Notes: a model not told the origin generated them from the letters alone. 64,000 nt of DNA from JAAYVZ01 sp035384965 (GCA_035384965.1 DAOOJE010000001.1:62001-126000), one strand, 5' to 3'; positions 7,453 to 17,759 are shown, counted from the first letter of the stretch. A program made the numbers and translations.

Positions 7453-9204
7453 CTAGAAGAGGCCCAGGAAGATACCCGCTGCAATGGCGGACCCGATGAC
7501 CCCCGCCACGTTGGGTCCCATCGCGTGCTGGAGGAGGAAGTTGCCGGGGTCCTCGGCCTGGCCGACCTGATGGGCGACACGAGCCGAGTCCGGCACGGCC
7601 GAGACGCCGGCGGCGCCGATGAGAGGGTTCACCTTTTCCTTGCTGAAGAGGTTCATGAGCTTGGCGAACAGCACCCCGCCCGCGGTCGCACAGCCGAACG
7701 CCAGACAACCGAGGACGAAGATGAGCACCGAACGGGTGTTGAGAAACACTTGCGCCGAGGTGGAGGCCCCGACCGCCACACCAAGCAGGATCGTGCAGAT
7801 GTCGAGCAAGGCGCTCGAGGCCGTCTTGGCGAGCCGCCCGGTCACACCCGATTCCTTGAGCAGGTTCCCGAAGAACAGCATCCCCAGCAGCGGCAGGCCG
7901 CCCGGTGCGATGAGGCAGGTGACCAGCAGCCCCATGACCGGGAACGCGATCTTCTCGAGCTGCGAGACCTTGCGGCCGGGCTTCATACGGATGAGGCGCT
8001 CCTCGCGGGTGGTGAGGAGCTTCATGATCGGGGGCTGGATGATCGGCACCATGGCCATGTACGAGTACGCCGCAATGGCGATGGGACCGATGAGCGAAGG
8101 CGCCAGCCGGCTCGAGGTGAAGATCGCGGTGGGGCCGTCGGCGCCGCCGATGATCCCGATGGCGGCCGCGCTTTGCGGCGAGAACCCGAGCCAGAGGGCG
8201 CCGATGAACGTCGCGAAGATGCCGATTTGCGCCGCCGCCCCGAGGAGCAGGCTCTTGGGCCGGGAGAGCAGCGCCGAGAAGTCGGTGAGCGCGCCGATCC
8301 CCAGGAAGATGAGGGGCGGAAACAGACCCGTGCGGACGCCGAAGTAGATCATGCCAAGCACGCTGTTGCCGCCGGTGTTGAACGTGTACTCGTGCGTCAC
8401 GGGGTCGATCATGTACAGCGAGACGCTGTTGAAGATCGACAGCGGCAGCGGGATGTTGCCGATGAGGATGCCGAAGCCGATGGGGACGAGCAGCAGCGGC
8501 TCGTAGTCCTTGGCGATCGCCAGGTAGATGAAGAGCAGGCCGATCAGCACCATGACCAGGTTGGCCGGGGTCAGGTTGGCGATGCCGCTGCTCTGCAGCA
8601 TCTGGTCGAAGTAACCGGTGATGTCGCCCTTTTCGATGTCCTGGGCAAAGAAACCCTGCTCGAACTGGGTCACGACCCCGAGGCTTTCTCGCGCCCCGAC
8701 GGCGACCACCCTGTAGATGGCGGCCACCTTCCCCTTCGAATCGAAAAGTCGTCCCTTCGCGGCGCGCTTGAGGACGTCGGACGGAAGATCGTCGCTCCCC
8801 TTGTCGATGCGGAAGTAGGCCCGGGAGTCTTCGCGGGAAAACTTGAGGCATTCGATCGACAGGGAAGGAATCGCGACGTGTTCGATGTCGGCGATCGAGC
8901 GTCCCTCGGCCAGCGAGACGATGCGGACGATGGCCTCGAAGTCGTCGGCGTGGACGGTGACGAACTCGCCCACCAGCAAGTCGTTGGCATCGCGGAGCTC
9001 GCCGCGGGTCGCCTCCGGCCCCAGGTAGTCGTTGCGCAGCCCGTGCCTGGTGCCGCGTTTGATGCGGAGGTACTCGGCGGTGGCGTCGAAGGTGGCCCGA
9101 AACGCGGGCCGGCCGCTTTCCGCCGGGGCAGCGGCGAGAGCCGGGCCGACGGCGCCGAGCAGCGCGAGCAGGCAGGCGAGGCAGCAAAGCGTCCGGGGTG
9201 ACAT
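7453..9204 (-). CDS. Na+-translocating decarboxylase beta subunit with N-terminal secreted extension
   Basis: The roughly 400 C-terminal residues are the OadB/MmdB/GcdB beta subunit, the membrane pump that couples decarboxylation of carboxybiotin to sodium export. Conserved family motifs include GNIPLPLSIFNSVSLYMID region, IGIIGGADGPTAIFTSSRLA with the sodium-binding Asp, and YSYMAMVPIIQPPIMK. About 10 membrane segments are visible, ending HAMGPNVAGVIGSAIAAGIF. Unusually, the first ~165 residues precede the usual start: a signal-peptide-like segment (CCLACLLALLGAVGPALAAA) followed by a soluble region, giving 583 residues against the usual 375-430. ATG 9204 is chosen; GTG 9207 is an alternative. 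It sits between the biotin carrier and FtcD in the decarboxylase operon. Confidence 0.92.
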   Translation of the reverse strand: MSPRTLCCLACLLALLGAVGPALAAAPAESGRPAFRATFDATAEYLRIKRGTRHGLRNDYLGPEATRGELRDANDLLVGEFVTVHADDFEAIVRIVSLAEGRSIADIEHVAIPSLSIECLKFSREDSRAYFRIDKGSDDLPSDVLKRAAKGRLFDSKGKVAAIYRVVAVGARESLGVVTQFEQGFFAQDIEKGDITGYFDQMLQSSGIANLTPANLVMVLIGLLFIYLAIAKDYEPLLLVPIGFGILIGNIPLPLSIFNSVSLYMIDPVTHEYTFNTGGNSVLGMIYFGVRTGLFPPLIFLGIGALTDFSALLSRPKSLLLGAAAQIGIFATFIGALWLGFSPQSAAAIGIIGGADGPTAIFTSSRLAPSLIGPIAIAAYSYMAMVPIIQPPIMKLLTTREERLIRMKPGRKVSQLEKIAFPVMGLLVTCLIAPGGLPLLGMLFFGNLLKESGVTGRLAKTASSALLDICTILLGVAVGASTSAQVFLNTRSVLIFVLGCLAFGCATAGGVLFAKLMNLFSKEKVNPLIGAAGVSAVPDSARVAHQVGQAEDPGNFLLQHAMGPNVAGVIGSAIAAGIFLGLF

Positions 9205-9211
9205 CACGGCC

Positions 9212-9682
9212 TCACAGCGCGGCCATCTTGGGCCGGGCGACGTCGACCAGGAGATCGCCCTCGCCGACGGAGTCCCCCTCGCGCACGTAAATCTTGGCGA
9301 CGGTGCCGCTGTAGGCCGCGGTGATCGCGTTCTCCATTTTCATCGCTTCCATGACGACGAGGGTCTGCCCGGCCTGCACGGCGTCCCCTTCCTTGACCTT
9401 GATCGACAGCACGAGCCCCGGCATTGGCGCAGCGATCCCACCCCCCCCCGCCGCCGACGCCGCCCGCGGCGCGGCAGGCGCGGGTACCGGAACCGGCGCC
9501 ACAGGAGCCGGCGCCGCCGCCATCGCCCGCACCGCCTCGGCCGTGACCTTGCGGCGGCCCACCTGCACGAGGTCGACGGTGAAGCTGGCGCCATCCACCT
9601 CGACCACGGCCCGCTCCGGCGTCAGCTCCTTGACCTCGGCTCGATACTCGCGACCCTCGATACGCAGTACGTGCTGGCTCAT
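9212..9682 (-). CDS. Biotin carboxyl carrier protein of Na+-pumping decarboxylase
   Basis: A 156-residue biotinyl protein carrying the carboxyl group from the carboxyltransferase to the membrane pump. The C-terminal ~75 residues are a biotinyl/lipoyl domain with the canonical EAMKMEN motif; K115 is the biotinylated lysine. It is joined by a Pro/Ala-rich flexible linker (about residues 54-80) to a small N-terminal domain (residues 1-52). This domain-linker-domain form is characteristic of the delta/gamma subunit of methylmalonyl-CoA or glutaconyl-CoA decarboxylases. ATG 9682 has a good GAGAGGA ribosome-binding site; an upstream GTG would add six residues. Genes on either side (OadG-like 15 bases upstream, OadB-like 7 bases downstream) confirm the complex. 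Confidence 0.94.
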   Translation of the reverse strand: MSQHVLRIEGREYRAEVKELTPERAVVEVDGASFTVDLVQVGRRKVTAEAVRAMAAAPAPVAPVPVPAPAAPRAASAAGGGGIAAPMPGLVLSIKVKEGDAVQAGQTLVVMEAMKMENAITAAYSGTVAKIYVREGDSVGEGDLLVDVARPKMAAL

Positions 9683-9696
9683 ACGTCCTCTCTCGC

Positions 9697-10023
9697 TCAC
9701 GCGCCGGCCGCCGACCGGCGGATGGTGAGGCGCGCCGCCGGGCGGGTGGGGTAAAGGCGGCGCTCGACCTCGATCACCGTGGCGATGACGGCCAGGACCT
9801 CGGCCGCCACCGGCTCGCCCACGACGGCAGGCGCGGCCCCCGGTTCCTCCGTCGTCACGGCCTCGGGAGCCGGCGCCGGTGCGCTCCCGTGGCCGTGCCC
9901 TTCCCACCGGATACGCCCGGTGATCCGATTGAAAAGCTGGATGAACACGATGCAGAACACGAGACCGATGAAGACGGCTCCCATGCCCAGGACCGTGACC
10001 GTGAGAGCATCGAGAGTCGACAT
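9697..10023 (-). CDS. OadG-family small membrane subunit of Na+-pumping decarboxylase
   Basis: A 108-residue protein with one N-terminal membrane helix (about residues 7-30, TVLGMGAVFIGLVFCIVFIQ) followed by a charged and Pro/Ala-rich cytoplasmic segment, the form of OadG/MmdD subunits. These anchor the carboxyltransferase to the membrane pump and stabilise the complex. Recognition depends on the helix pattern and on position between the carboxyltransferase and biotin carrier genes, since the family is poorly conserved. ATG 10023 is 9 bases from the carboxyltransferase stop. No other function is suggested by the sequence. Confidence 0.85.
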   Translation of the reverse strand: MSTLDALTVTVLGMGAVFIGLVFCIVFIQLFNRITGRIRWEGHGHGSAPAPAPEAVTTEEPGAAPAVVGEPVAAEVLAVIATVIEVERRLYPTRPAARLTIRRSAAGA

Positions 10024-10032
10024 GCTCGCCTC

Positions 10033-11583
<1,551 letters not shown>

Positions 11584-11756
11584 GACGACTCCCGACGAAG
11601 GCCCAGCATCGCGCACTCGAGTACGCGGCGTCCGCCGCGCGTCGTGGGTGCCCGGGCTCGCCAGCACGGCCGCACGATCCTACCACGTGCCCGGCGGCCG
11701 GGGAGAGGCCGGACCGGGCCGCAGCCGCGCAGGCAGCGGCGCGGGCGCCGGACCCG

Positions 11757-12725
11757 TCAGCTCAGTAGCAACCAGGCAGCGCCCGCCGCCGCGACGCCGG
11801 CGAACAGCCCCATGGCAAACCACAGCCCCCGCTCGATCCATGCCGTCGCCGACGGCCGCGGCAGCTCGGGCGCCAGCGACACCTCACCGAGCGCCAGCAT
11901 GACGTCGAGCACGGTCGGCGGCCGCCTGTCCGGGTCCTTGGCCAGGCAGGCGTGGACGAGCTGCACGAGGGGAGCGGGGAGGACCTTGCCGAACGACCCG
12001 AGCGGCCGGGGGTCCTCGCGCAAGATCGCCGCCATCGTTTCGCTCACCGACAGGTACGGGAACGGGTGCGAGCCGGCGAGCATCTCGTACAGCAGCATTC
12101 CGACTGCGAAGATGTCGGTGCGGGAGTCCACCGGGCGCCGGCAGATCTGCTCCGGCGCCATGTAGAGCTTCGAGCCCACGAAGCCGTCCTGGCCGAGACG
12201 GCGCGGGCCGGGCTCGAGCGCCTCCACCTCGAGGTGTGCCAGCCCGAAGTCGAGGATCTTGACCTGCCCGTCGAGCTGCACGAACACGTTTTCGGGCTTG
12301 AGGTCGCGGTGCACCACCCCCTTGGCGTGAGCGGCCGCGAGTCCCCTGCACACCCCCATCGCCACCGCCACCGCGGTGCGCCACGGCAGCGCCCTGCCGT
12401 CCATCCGCTGCCGGAGGTTCGAGCCTTCGAGCAGCTCCATGACCGCGTAGGTGTGCCCGCCGGAGGCCCCGAAGTCGAAGATCGACATGATGTTGGGGTG
12501 CGAGAGTGCGGCCAGCGTGCGGGCTTCGCGTTCAAACAGGGCGAGCGCCTCGGTGTCGGAAGCGGCGCGGGTGTGGATGACCTTGACGGCCACCTCGCGT
12601 CCCAGCCGCTCGTCGCGAGCGCGAAACACCTCCCCCATGCCGCCGCTGCCGATCGACGCGATGATCGTGTACCCGCCGAGCCTCGAGCCTGATCCGATCT
12701 GCATATCTTCGACAACGCTCCCCAT
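11757..12725 (-). CDS. Membrane-anchored eukaryotic-type Ser/Thr protein kinase
   Basis: A 322-residue Hanks-type kinase. Motifs are complete: glycine loop GSGGMGEV (26-33), catalytic lysine K48 in VAVKVI, HRDLKPEN at 139-146 and DFG at 159-161, with the APE equivalent MAPEQ at 189-193. A single C-terminal membrane helix (about residues 302-322) ends the protein without any extracellular sensor, so the kinase faces the cytoplasm and is tethered. It is a single-gene unit. A TAGAAT on its strand at 12740-12735 would place the transcript start within a few bases of the ATG (near-leaderless), but no clear -35 is seen. Substrates are unknown; the FHA-containing fusion at 46405-49443 shows that phosphothreonine-binding proteins are encoded nearby. 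Confidence 0.93.
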   Translation of the reverse strand: MGSVVEDMQIGSGSRLGGYTIIASIGSGGMGEVFRARDERLGREVAVKVIHTRAASDTEALALFEREARTLAALSHPNIMSIFDFGASGGHTYAVMELLEGSNLRQRMDGRALPWRTAVAVAMGVCRGLAAAHAKGVVHRDLKPENVFVQLDGQVKILDFGLAHLEVEALEPGPRRLGQDGFVGSKLYMAPEQICRRPVDSRTDIFAVGMLLYEMLAGSHPFPYLSVSETMAAILREDPRPLGSFGKVLPAPLVQLVHACLAKDPDRRPPTVLDVMLALGEVSLAPELPRPSATAWIERGLWFAMGLFAGVAAAGAAWLLLS

Positions 12726-12803
12726 GTGGCGTCCATTCTACCGGCTCGCCAGAACCTGCCCCGCGGGCCGCACGTACACGTGCGAGGGGAAAGGGGGCGT
12801 CGA

Positions 12804-13001
12804 ATGGTCAAGTTCCTCCTGTGGCTCATCCTGTTCGTGCTGTGCTGGCCGCTGGCACTGCTCGCGCTCGTGCTCTACCCGCTCGTGTGGCTGCTCCTGC
12901 TCCCGTTCCGCCTCGTGGGCATCGCCGTGGACGGTGTCCTGCAGCTCTTCAAGGCGATCGTGCTGCTGCCCGCCCGGCTGCTCGGCGCGCGGCCGGCGTG
13001 A
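12804..13001 (+). CDS. Small hydrophobic membrane protein (65 aa)
   Basis: A 65-residue, leucine-rich protein beginning MVKFLLWLILFVLCW, with two hydrophobic segments (about residues 3-31 and 33-58) and almost no polar residues, so it is almost certainly membrane-embedded. ATG 12804 has a strong purine-rich ribosome-binding region (GGGGAAAGGGGG). An in-frame ATG at 12726 would add a polar 26-residue extension without a ribosome-binding site and is rejected. It is divergent from the Ser/Thr kinase gene. No family is recognised and no function can be assigned. Confidence 0.7.
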   Translation: MVKFLLWLILFVLCWPLALLALVLYPLVWLLLLPFRLVGIAVDGVLQLFKAIVLLPARLLGARPA

Positions 13002-13409
13002 AGGCCGGGCTCGCCTTCAGCCCTCGAAACCCTCGCGGGCAGCGATGAACGAGTTTTCTTGCCGGGCCCAAGCACCGCCTCGGAAGGCGGGTTGACCGTG
13101 CGCTCCCACCGTCGTTCCCGCGCGTGCTCCACCGCGATGAGCGACGCACCGTGCCTCGTCTCGTAGCGGGCCGCGATCTCACCGAACGCACACCCCACCA
13201 ACCCTGCCGCCGCCGCGAGCACGAGCTTTCGAGACCCGGGTCCTCCCCCGCCACGACGGTCCGACCCTTGACAGCCATCACCGCCGCTCACCGGGGTCTT
13301 GACTGCACGCCGATCGAGCACCACCTTGAATGCAGGCAGAAAGAGGCTATCCAGCTCGCGGTGGCCAGGCGCGCCTGAGCGGCGCAAGAGGCAGGATCCG
13401 GAGGTCACC
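13002..13409 (+). other. Intergenic region, 408 bases
   Basis: No convincing gene. Short open frames on both strands have no ribosome-binding site and compositionally look like antisense or non-coding sequence. One minus-strand frame shows a lipoprotein-like hydrophobic stretch ending in Gly-Cys (around 13230-13180), but it runs into the opposite strand of the 65-residue membrane protein and lacks a plausible start. TTGACA at 13269 and TTGACT at 13300 have no matching -10 box 16-18 bases away. Confidence 0.4.
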
Positions 13410-15151
13410 ATGGAAGACTCCCGAGGGTGCATCACGCGTGCGGAGTTCCTGAGGATGGCGGCGGCGGCGGCCGGCGCGGCTGCGCTGTCCCCCTCCCGGT
13501 TGCTGTCCGACGTCGGCGAGGCGGAATCGCTCGTCAACTACGCCGACACCGTGCTGCTGGGCGGGCAGGTGGTGACCATGGAGGCCGACCGCCCGGTAGC
13601 GGAGGCTCTCGCCATTCGAGGCGGCCTCGTGCAGGCCGTCGCAAACAATGCGGCGATCCAGGCGCTGATCGGCCCGGAAACGGCGCAAATCGACCTGCGA
13701 GGCCGGACCGTCACCCCTGGCTTCGTGGATTCCCACCTGCACATGCAGGTGGTGCCGATGTACGGAACGTACTACGCGCCGCTCATGCCGCCGGCCGTCA
13801 CCAGCCTCGCCACGCTGCAGCCGAGCTGGCGAGGTACGCCGCCGGACTCGAGCCCGATGCCTGGGTGATTACCGTGTTTCTCACCGCCGGCGCCGACGGC
13901 ATACCGGACCGTTGGGACCTCGACGCGGCGTGCGCCGACAAACCTGTCTTTTTGCTGCAGCAAGCCGGTCACATGGGCTCGGTGAACAGCCGGGCGCTCG
14001 AGGTCGCTGGAATCTCGGCGTCCACTCCCGATCCCCCGGGAGGCATCATCGCGCGCGGCGCCGGCGGCGAACCGACAGGGGTCCTGTACAACCACCGGGC
14101 GCTCGACCTGGTGCGCCGGCACATGCCGCAGTACAGCGACGAGGACATCCGGGCCGGCATCCCGGCGGCGCTCTCGCTCTTCGCCTCGTTCGGAGTGACG
14201 ACCTTCCATGACAATAATATTCGCGGTACCGATGCGATGGCCGACTACCAGCAGGTGGCCAGGGAAGCCAAGCTCTCGCTGCGGGCCGCCCTTTACTTCA
14301 CCTGCGAGTACCCTGCCGACGTCGGCAAGGCACTCAACTCCCTGCCCCAGTACGAGGACGCGTTCTGCCATTTTGCCGGCTCCAAATTCTTGATCGACGG
14401 CCAGATGCCAACGGCGTTCTGCCACGAGCCACACAACGGCATTTCCTGGCAAACGACGACCTGGGACCCCGCCGCTTTCAAGGCGGCGGTGCGGGCGCTC
14501 CACGCGGCGGGACACCAGATCTCCGTCCACTGCATCGGCGACGCCGCCACCGACCTCACCCTCGAGGCGTACGAGGAGGCCATGAACGCCTATCCGCGGC
14601 CGAACCCTCGCCACCGTCTCGAGCACTGCATCGTGACGAAGCGCGACAGCACGCAACGGATGAAGGATCTCGGGGTGGTCGTCAGCACCCAGCCGGCGTT
14701 CTTGCGGGTCAGCGGCGATATCTGGCGATCCATCCTCGGGGAAGAGCGCATGAACCGGATCGTCATGCTCCGCGAATGGATGGACGCCGGCGTCGCGGTG
14801 GCCTTGAGCTCGGATGCGCCAACCATCCCGTGGTATAGCCCGCAGGTGTCCATGGCCGCATCTTTGGATCGCAAAACCTACAGCGGCAAGACCATCGGCC
14901 CCGACCAGGCGCTCACGATCCACGAGGCGTTGCGCGCCTACACCCTGGGCGGCGCCTTTGCCGCCCATCAGGAGGACACACGGGGGACGCTGGTGCCGGG
15001 CAAACTCGCCGATCTCATCGTGTGGGCCGCCGACCCGTACCGCATGACTCCCGAAGAGCTGCAGCTGGCGCGCGTCGACTATACCTTCGTGGGAGGCCGG
15101 GTGGTGAACCCTTTCGCTCACCGGCCGCGCCGGCGGCTGTCGCACGGGTGA
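13410..15151 (+). pseudogene. YtcJ-like metal-dependent amidohydrolase, frame-disrupted
   Basis: An amidohydrolase of the YtcJ/Amidohydro_3 family (hydrolysis of amide-type substrates, metal-dependent TIM barrel), about 580 residues if the frame is restored. The first part (ATG 13410, ribosome-binding site GGAGGT) has a signal-like N-terminus resembling Tat substrates (TRAEFLRMAAAAAGAAAL, only one of the paired arginines present), then GRTVTPGFVDSHLHMQ with the metal-binding HxH. Near 13820-13824 the frame shifts by one base: the first frame stops at 13868, while the remainder (AELARYAAGLEPDAWVITVF onward) continues in another frame to 15151, with intact GHQISVHCIGDAATDLTLEA, RLEHCIVT, and VALSSDAPTIPW motifs. 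The rest is undamaged, so this is either a recent pseudogene or a one-base sequencing/assembly error. Confidence 0.85.
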
Positions 15152-15239
15152 TTCCCCCCAGGGAGCCTCGGCACGTCGTTCGCGCCAGCGTCAGCACGAG
15201 TCGCCGGCACCGGCGGCCCTCCTCGGCCGTGTTCCGAGG

Positions 15240-16184
15240 CTACGGTCGGTCGTGGGGCGGGGAGGCCGGAGACGGCCGGTCGGTGAGCAGGCGGAAACCC
15301 CGGCGCACGAGCGCCGCCAGGTCGTCGCCGGGAGGCTGCCGCGCCTGCCAGGCTTCGAGGCGCCCGGCCCACTGCGCACCCGAAAGGCGAGGAGCCAGCG
15401 AGCCGACCACGATGCGGCTGCCGTCGGCCAGCACGGCGAGGCCGCCGCCGAGCCCCACAGCCGCCGCGTCGGAGGCGGGCTCGGCCAGCTCGTACACCTC
15501 GGGAAACACCTCCTGCACGGCGCGCAGCTGAGCGAAGTACTCGCGGTTGACCCCCGGCGCCCAGATGTTGGCGGCCACCGCGCCGCCGGGTTCGAGTCGG
15601 CTGCGGACGAGCTGGAAGAACTCGACGGTCGTCAGGTGGCGGGGCGCGCTGTCGGGCCCGAACGCATCCACCCAGATGAGGTCGTAGCGCCCCTCCTCGC
15701 GAGCCAGATGCGCCCGCCCGTCCATGGTGACGATCCGGAGCCGCGGCCCGGGACGCACCCCGAACCACTCCGCGGCCACCTCGACAACGACCGGATCGAT
15801 CTCGACCACCTGCTGTTCGATCTCCGGCCGCACGCGCTGCAGCCAGCGCGCCAGCGAACCGCCGCCGAGACCGATCATGAGCACACGCCTGACCTCTTTC
15901 GGCACCGCCACGGTGGCGGCGAGGGCCTGTGTGTACGGCAGCACGAGCCGGGCCGGGTCATCGATGCGCATGCAGCTCTGCAGCGCCTGCCCGGGCGGGA
16001 ACTGGAGGCAGCGCAGCCCGGCGCTGCCGTGGTCGCTGACCCGCACGCGCCCGAACGGCGAGGCGCGGTCGACACACACCACTACCCCCGGCCGGCTGTC
16101 CTGGGCCGCGGCCGCGCCGCACAGCAGCGCGGCCACCGCGGCCACCCGGCCGAAGGCTCGCGACCCTCGCCATCCCGTTTGCAT
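15240..16184 (-). CDS. Exported spermidine-synthase-like methyltransferase-fold protein
   Basis: A 314-residue protein with an N-terminal signal peptide (about residues 1-27, AFGRVAAVAALLCGAAAAQ) and a Rossmann-like spermidine/spermine synthase domain: nucleotide-loop VLMIGLGGGSLARWLQRV, the acidic EIDPVVVEVA, DGRAHLAREEGRYDLIWVDA with the catalytic-type Asp region, and SAPRHLTTVEFFQLVRSRL. True cytoplasmic spermidine synthases lack a signal peptide; secreted or membrane-linked relatives are common in bacteria and their substrates are unknown. ATG 16184 is chosen because it gives a clean signal peptide; longer in-frame upstream sequence would overlap the divergent HD gene. It is convergent with the disrupted amidohydrolase gene, 88 bases away. 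Confidence 0.8.
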   Translation of the reverse strand: MQTGWRGSRAFGRVAAVAALLCGAAAAQDSRPGVVVCVDRASPFGRVRVSDHGSAGLRCLQFPPGQALQSCMRIDDPARLVLPYTQALAATVAVPKEVRRVLMIGLGGGSLARWLQRVRPEIEQQVVEIDPVVVEVAAEWFGVRPGPRLRIVTMDGRAHLAREEGRYDLIWVDAFGPDSAPRHLTTVEFFQLVRSRLEPGGAVAANIWAPGVNREYFAQLRAVQEVFPEVYELAEPASDAAAVGLGGGLAVLADGSRIVVGSLAPRLSGAQWAGRLEAWQARQPPGDDLAALVRRGFRLLTDRPSPASPPHDRP

Positions 16185-16254
16185 CGCCGGCACGCTAGCA
16201 CCGGTGCCGGCCGCCGCCAAGTCGCTCTGGTATCGTCGCCGCCGGAGGCAAGGC

Positions 16255-16845
16255 ATGGACGAGCGTCTCGAGCGGCAAATCGGGTTTCTGCGGGAGATCG
16301 ACCGGCTCAAGGGCGTGGTGCGCCGCTCGTACGTGCTGGCTGGCGAGCGGCGGGAAAACTCGGCCGAGCACTGCTGGCACGTTGCCGTGGCCGCTGTGCT
16401 GCTGGCAGAGCACGCCGCCCAACCCGTGGACGTTGGTCGCGTCGTGGCCATGCTGCTCGTCCACGACCTCGTGGAAATCGACGCCGGCGACACCTTCGTC
16501 TACGACCGCGCCGGAGCCGCGGACAAGGCCGAACGCGAGCGCGCCGCCGCCCGCCGCATCTTCGGGCTCCTCCCGCCGGATCAGGGCGGCGAGCTGCAGG
16601 CTCTCTGGGAGGAGTTCGAGGCTCGCCGCACCCCCGACGCCCGCTTCGCCGCCGCCCTCGACCGCCTCCTGCCCATGCTCCACAACCTCTGGTGTCGGGG
16701 GAAGTCGTGGCAGGAGCATGGGGTCCGCCTCGGGCAGGTGCTCGACGTCAACCGTCACATGGCCGAAGGCGCCCCGGCGCTGTGGGCGCTCGCCAGGGCG
16801 GCGGTGGAGCAGGCCGCCCAGGAAGGGCTGCTCGCTGCCGGCTGA
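16255..16845 (+). CDS. HD domain-containing hydrolase (YfbR/HDDC2-like)
   Basis: A 196-residue HD-superfamily protein. The metal site is visible: H in NSAEHCWHVAVAA, HD in LLVHDLVEIDAGDTF, and a later Asp in the helix region around FAAALDRLLPMLHN. The spacing and the AEH...HDLVEIDAGD pattern are those of the YfbR/HDDC2 subgroup, which dephosphorylates 5'-deoxynucleoside monophosphates; other HD_3 proteins remain uncharacterised, so the substrate is inferred. ATG 16255 has a GGAGG site 7 bases upstream. It is divergent from the spermidine-synthase-like gene and convergent with msrB. Confidence 0.88.
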   Translation: MDERLERQIGFLREIDRLKGVVRRSYVLAGERRENSAEHCWHVAVAAVLLAEHAAQPVDVGRVVAMLLVHDLVEIDAGDTFVYDRAGAADKAERERAAARRIFGLLPPDQGGELQALWEEFEARRTPDARFAAALDRLLPMLHNLWCRGKSWQEHGVRLGQVLDVNRHMAEGAPALWALARAAVEQAAQEGLLAAG

Positions 16846-16878
16846 AGGTGCAGCGTGCGCCCGTGCCGAGGGTGGCCG

Positions 16879-17439
16879 TCACGGGCGCTGCGGGGCGACC
16901 TGCAGGCGATCCTCCGCCATCGGCACGAACTGCAGCGCCTCGGAGTTGATGCAGTAGCGCAGCCCGGTCGGGCGCGGGCCGTCCTCGAAGACGTGGCCGA
17001 GGTGGGCGCCGCAGCGGGCACAGCGGACCTCCGTGCGGACCATCCCCCACGAGCGGTCGGTTTGCGTCGTGAGGTTTTCCCGCGCCACCGGGGCGAAGAA
17101 CGACGGCCACCCGGTGCCCGAGTCGAACTTGGCCGTGGAGACGAAAAGATCCGTCCCGCACCCCACGCAGCGGTACAGCCCGCTTTCCTTGTGGTCGTGG
17201 AAAAGACCACAAAACGCCCGCTCGGTGCCGTGCTGGCGCGTGATGCGGTACTGCTCGGGCGTCAGCAGCGCCTTCCACTCCTCGTCGGTGCGGACGACGC
17301 GCTCGACCTCGACGTACCCTCCTTGCTCGACCGAGTACAGGCGCACCGGACCCGCCGGCTCGCTGCCACGGCCCCCGGGCGCGACCGCCCACAGCACCAG
17401 GGGCACGATCACGATAGCCAAGGACAACGTCGCGTTCAT
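16879..17439 (-). CDS. msrB: Peptide-methionine (R)-S-oxide reductase MsrB, exported/anchored
   Basis: A 186-residue methionine sulfoxide reductase acting on the R epimer of methionine sulfoxide in proteins. The zinc-binding pairs C91-x-x-C94 and C140-x-x-C143 and the catalytic C163 in GLRYCINSEALQF are present, as is the FDSGTGWPSFFAPV motif. The first ~22 residues form a hydrophobic signal or anchor, which suggests that the enzyme works in the periplasm. No MsrA gene is nearby. ATG 17439 follows a purine-rich region. Single-gene unit, convergent with the HD gene. Confidence 0.95.
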   Translation of the reverse strand: MNATLSLAIVIVPLVLWAVAPGGRGSEPAGPVRLYSVEQGGYVEVERVVRTDEEWKALLTPEQYRITRQHGTERAFCGLFHDHKESGLYRCVGCGTDLFVSTAKFDSGTGWPSFFAPVARENLTTQTDRSWGMVRTEVRCARCGAHLGHVFEDGPRPTGLRYCINSEALQFVPMAEDRLQVAPQRP

Positions 17440-17525
17440 GCACTCCCCCCGCTCTCGTCAAGCCGGATCGTGCCAGCCGCCATTCCCGGCCCAGTAGCTG
17501 CCGCAGTCCTCGGAGGGGTGACCGC

Positions 17526-17554
17526 TTGACAGCGGTGGCGACCGTCTCTAGGAT
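17526..17554 (+). promoter_or_regulatory. Sigma70-type promoter for the tRNA pair
   Basis: TTGACA (17526-17531), 17-base spacer, TAGGAT (17549-17554). The predicted transcript start near 17561 is about 20 bases before tRNA-Val. A consensus -35 at the ideal spacing directly upstream of stable RNA genes makes this the most secure promoter in the window. Confidence 0.85.
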
Positions 17555-17581
17555 GACCCTCCCCGGGCGGTTTCCGTCCGT

Positions 17582-17656
17582 GGGAGGTTAGCTCAGCGGC
17601 AGAGCACCTGCCTTACACGCAGGGGGTCGCGGGTTCAAATCCCACACCTCCCACCA
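17582..17656 (+). tRNA. tRNA-Val (TAC anticodon)
   Basis: Full cloverleaf with encoded CCA (17654-17656). Acceptor stem GGGAGGT/ACCTCCC is perfect, D arm GCTC...GAGC, anticodon stem CCTGC/GCAGG with loop CTTACAC giving anticodon TAC, and TTCAAAT T-loop. The T-stem GCGGG/CCCAC contains one C-A mismatch (position 50-64), which is unusual for a tRNA in a GC-rich genome but need not abolish folding. First gene behind the promoter at 17526; tRNA-Asp follows after 26 bases. Confidence 0.96.
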
Positions 17657-17682
17657 TCTGCCAGAGCGAGCCTGACCCGAGC

Positions 17683-17741
<59 letters not shown>

Positions 17742-17759
<18 letters not shown>

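Noticed and set aside
6367..9201. A plus-strand open frame of 944 codons opposite ftcD and the sodium-pump beta subunit
   Set aside because: Composition (Arg, His, Glu, Gly rich) is that of an antisense shadow; the minus-strand genes have clear family motifs.
13269..13328. TTGACA at 13269 and TTGACT at 13300 as promoter -35 boxes for the amidohydrolase
   Set aside because: No -10-like hexamer occurs 16-18 bases downstream of either.
12875..13537. Minus-strand frame with a hydrophobic stretch ending in Gly-Cys, resembling a lipoprotein signal
   Set aside because: No acceptable start codon with a ribosome-binding site, and the frame runs antisense into the 65-residue membrane protein gene and the amidohydrolase start. 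Could be revisited if transcription is seen.
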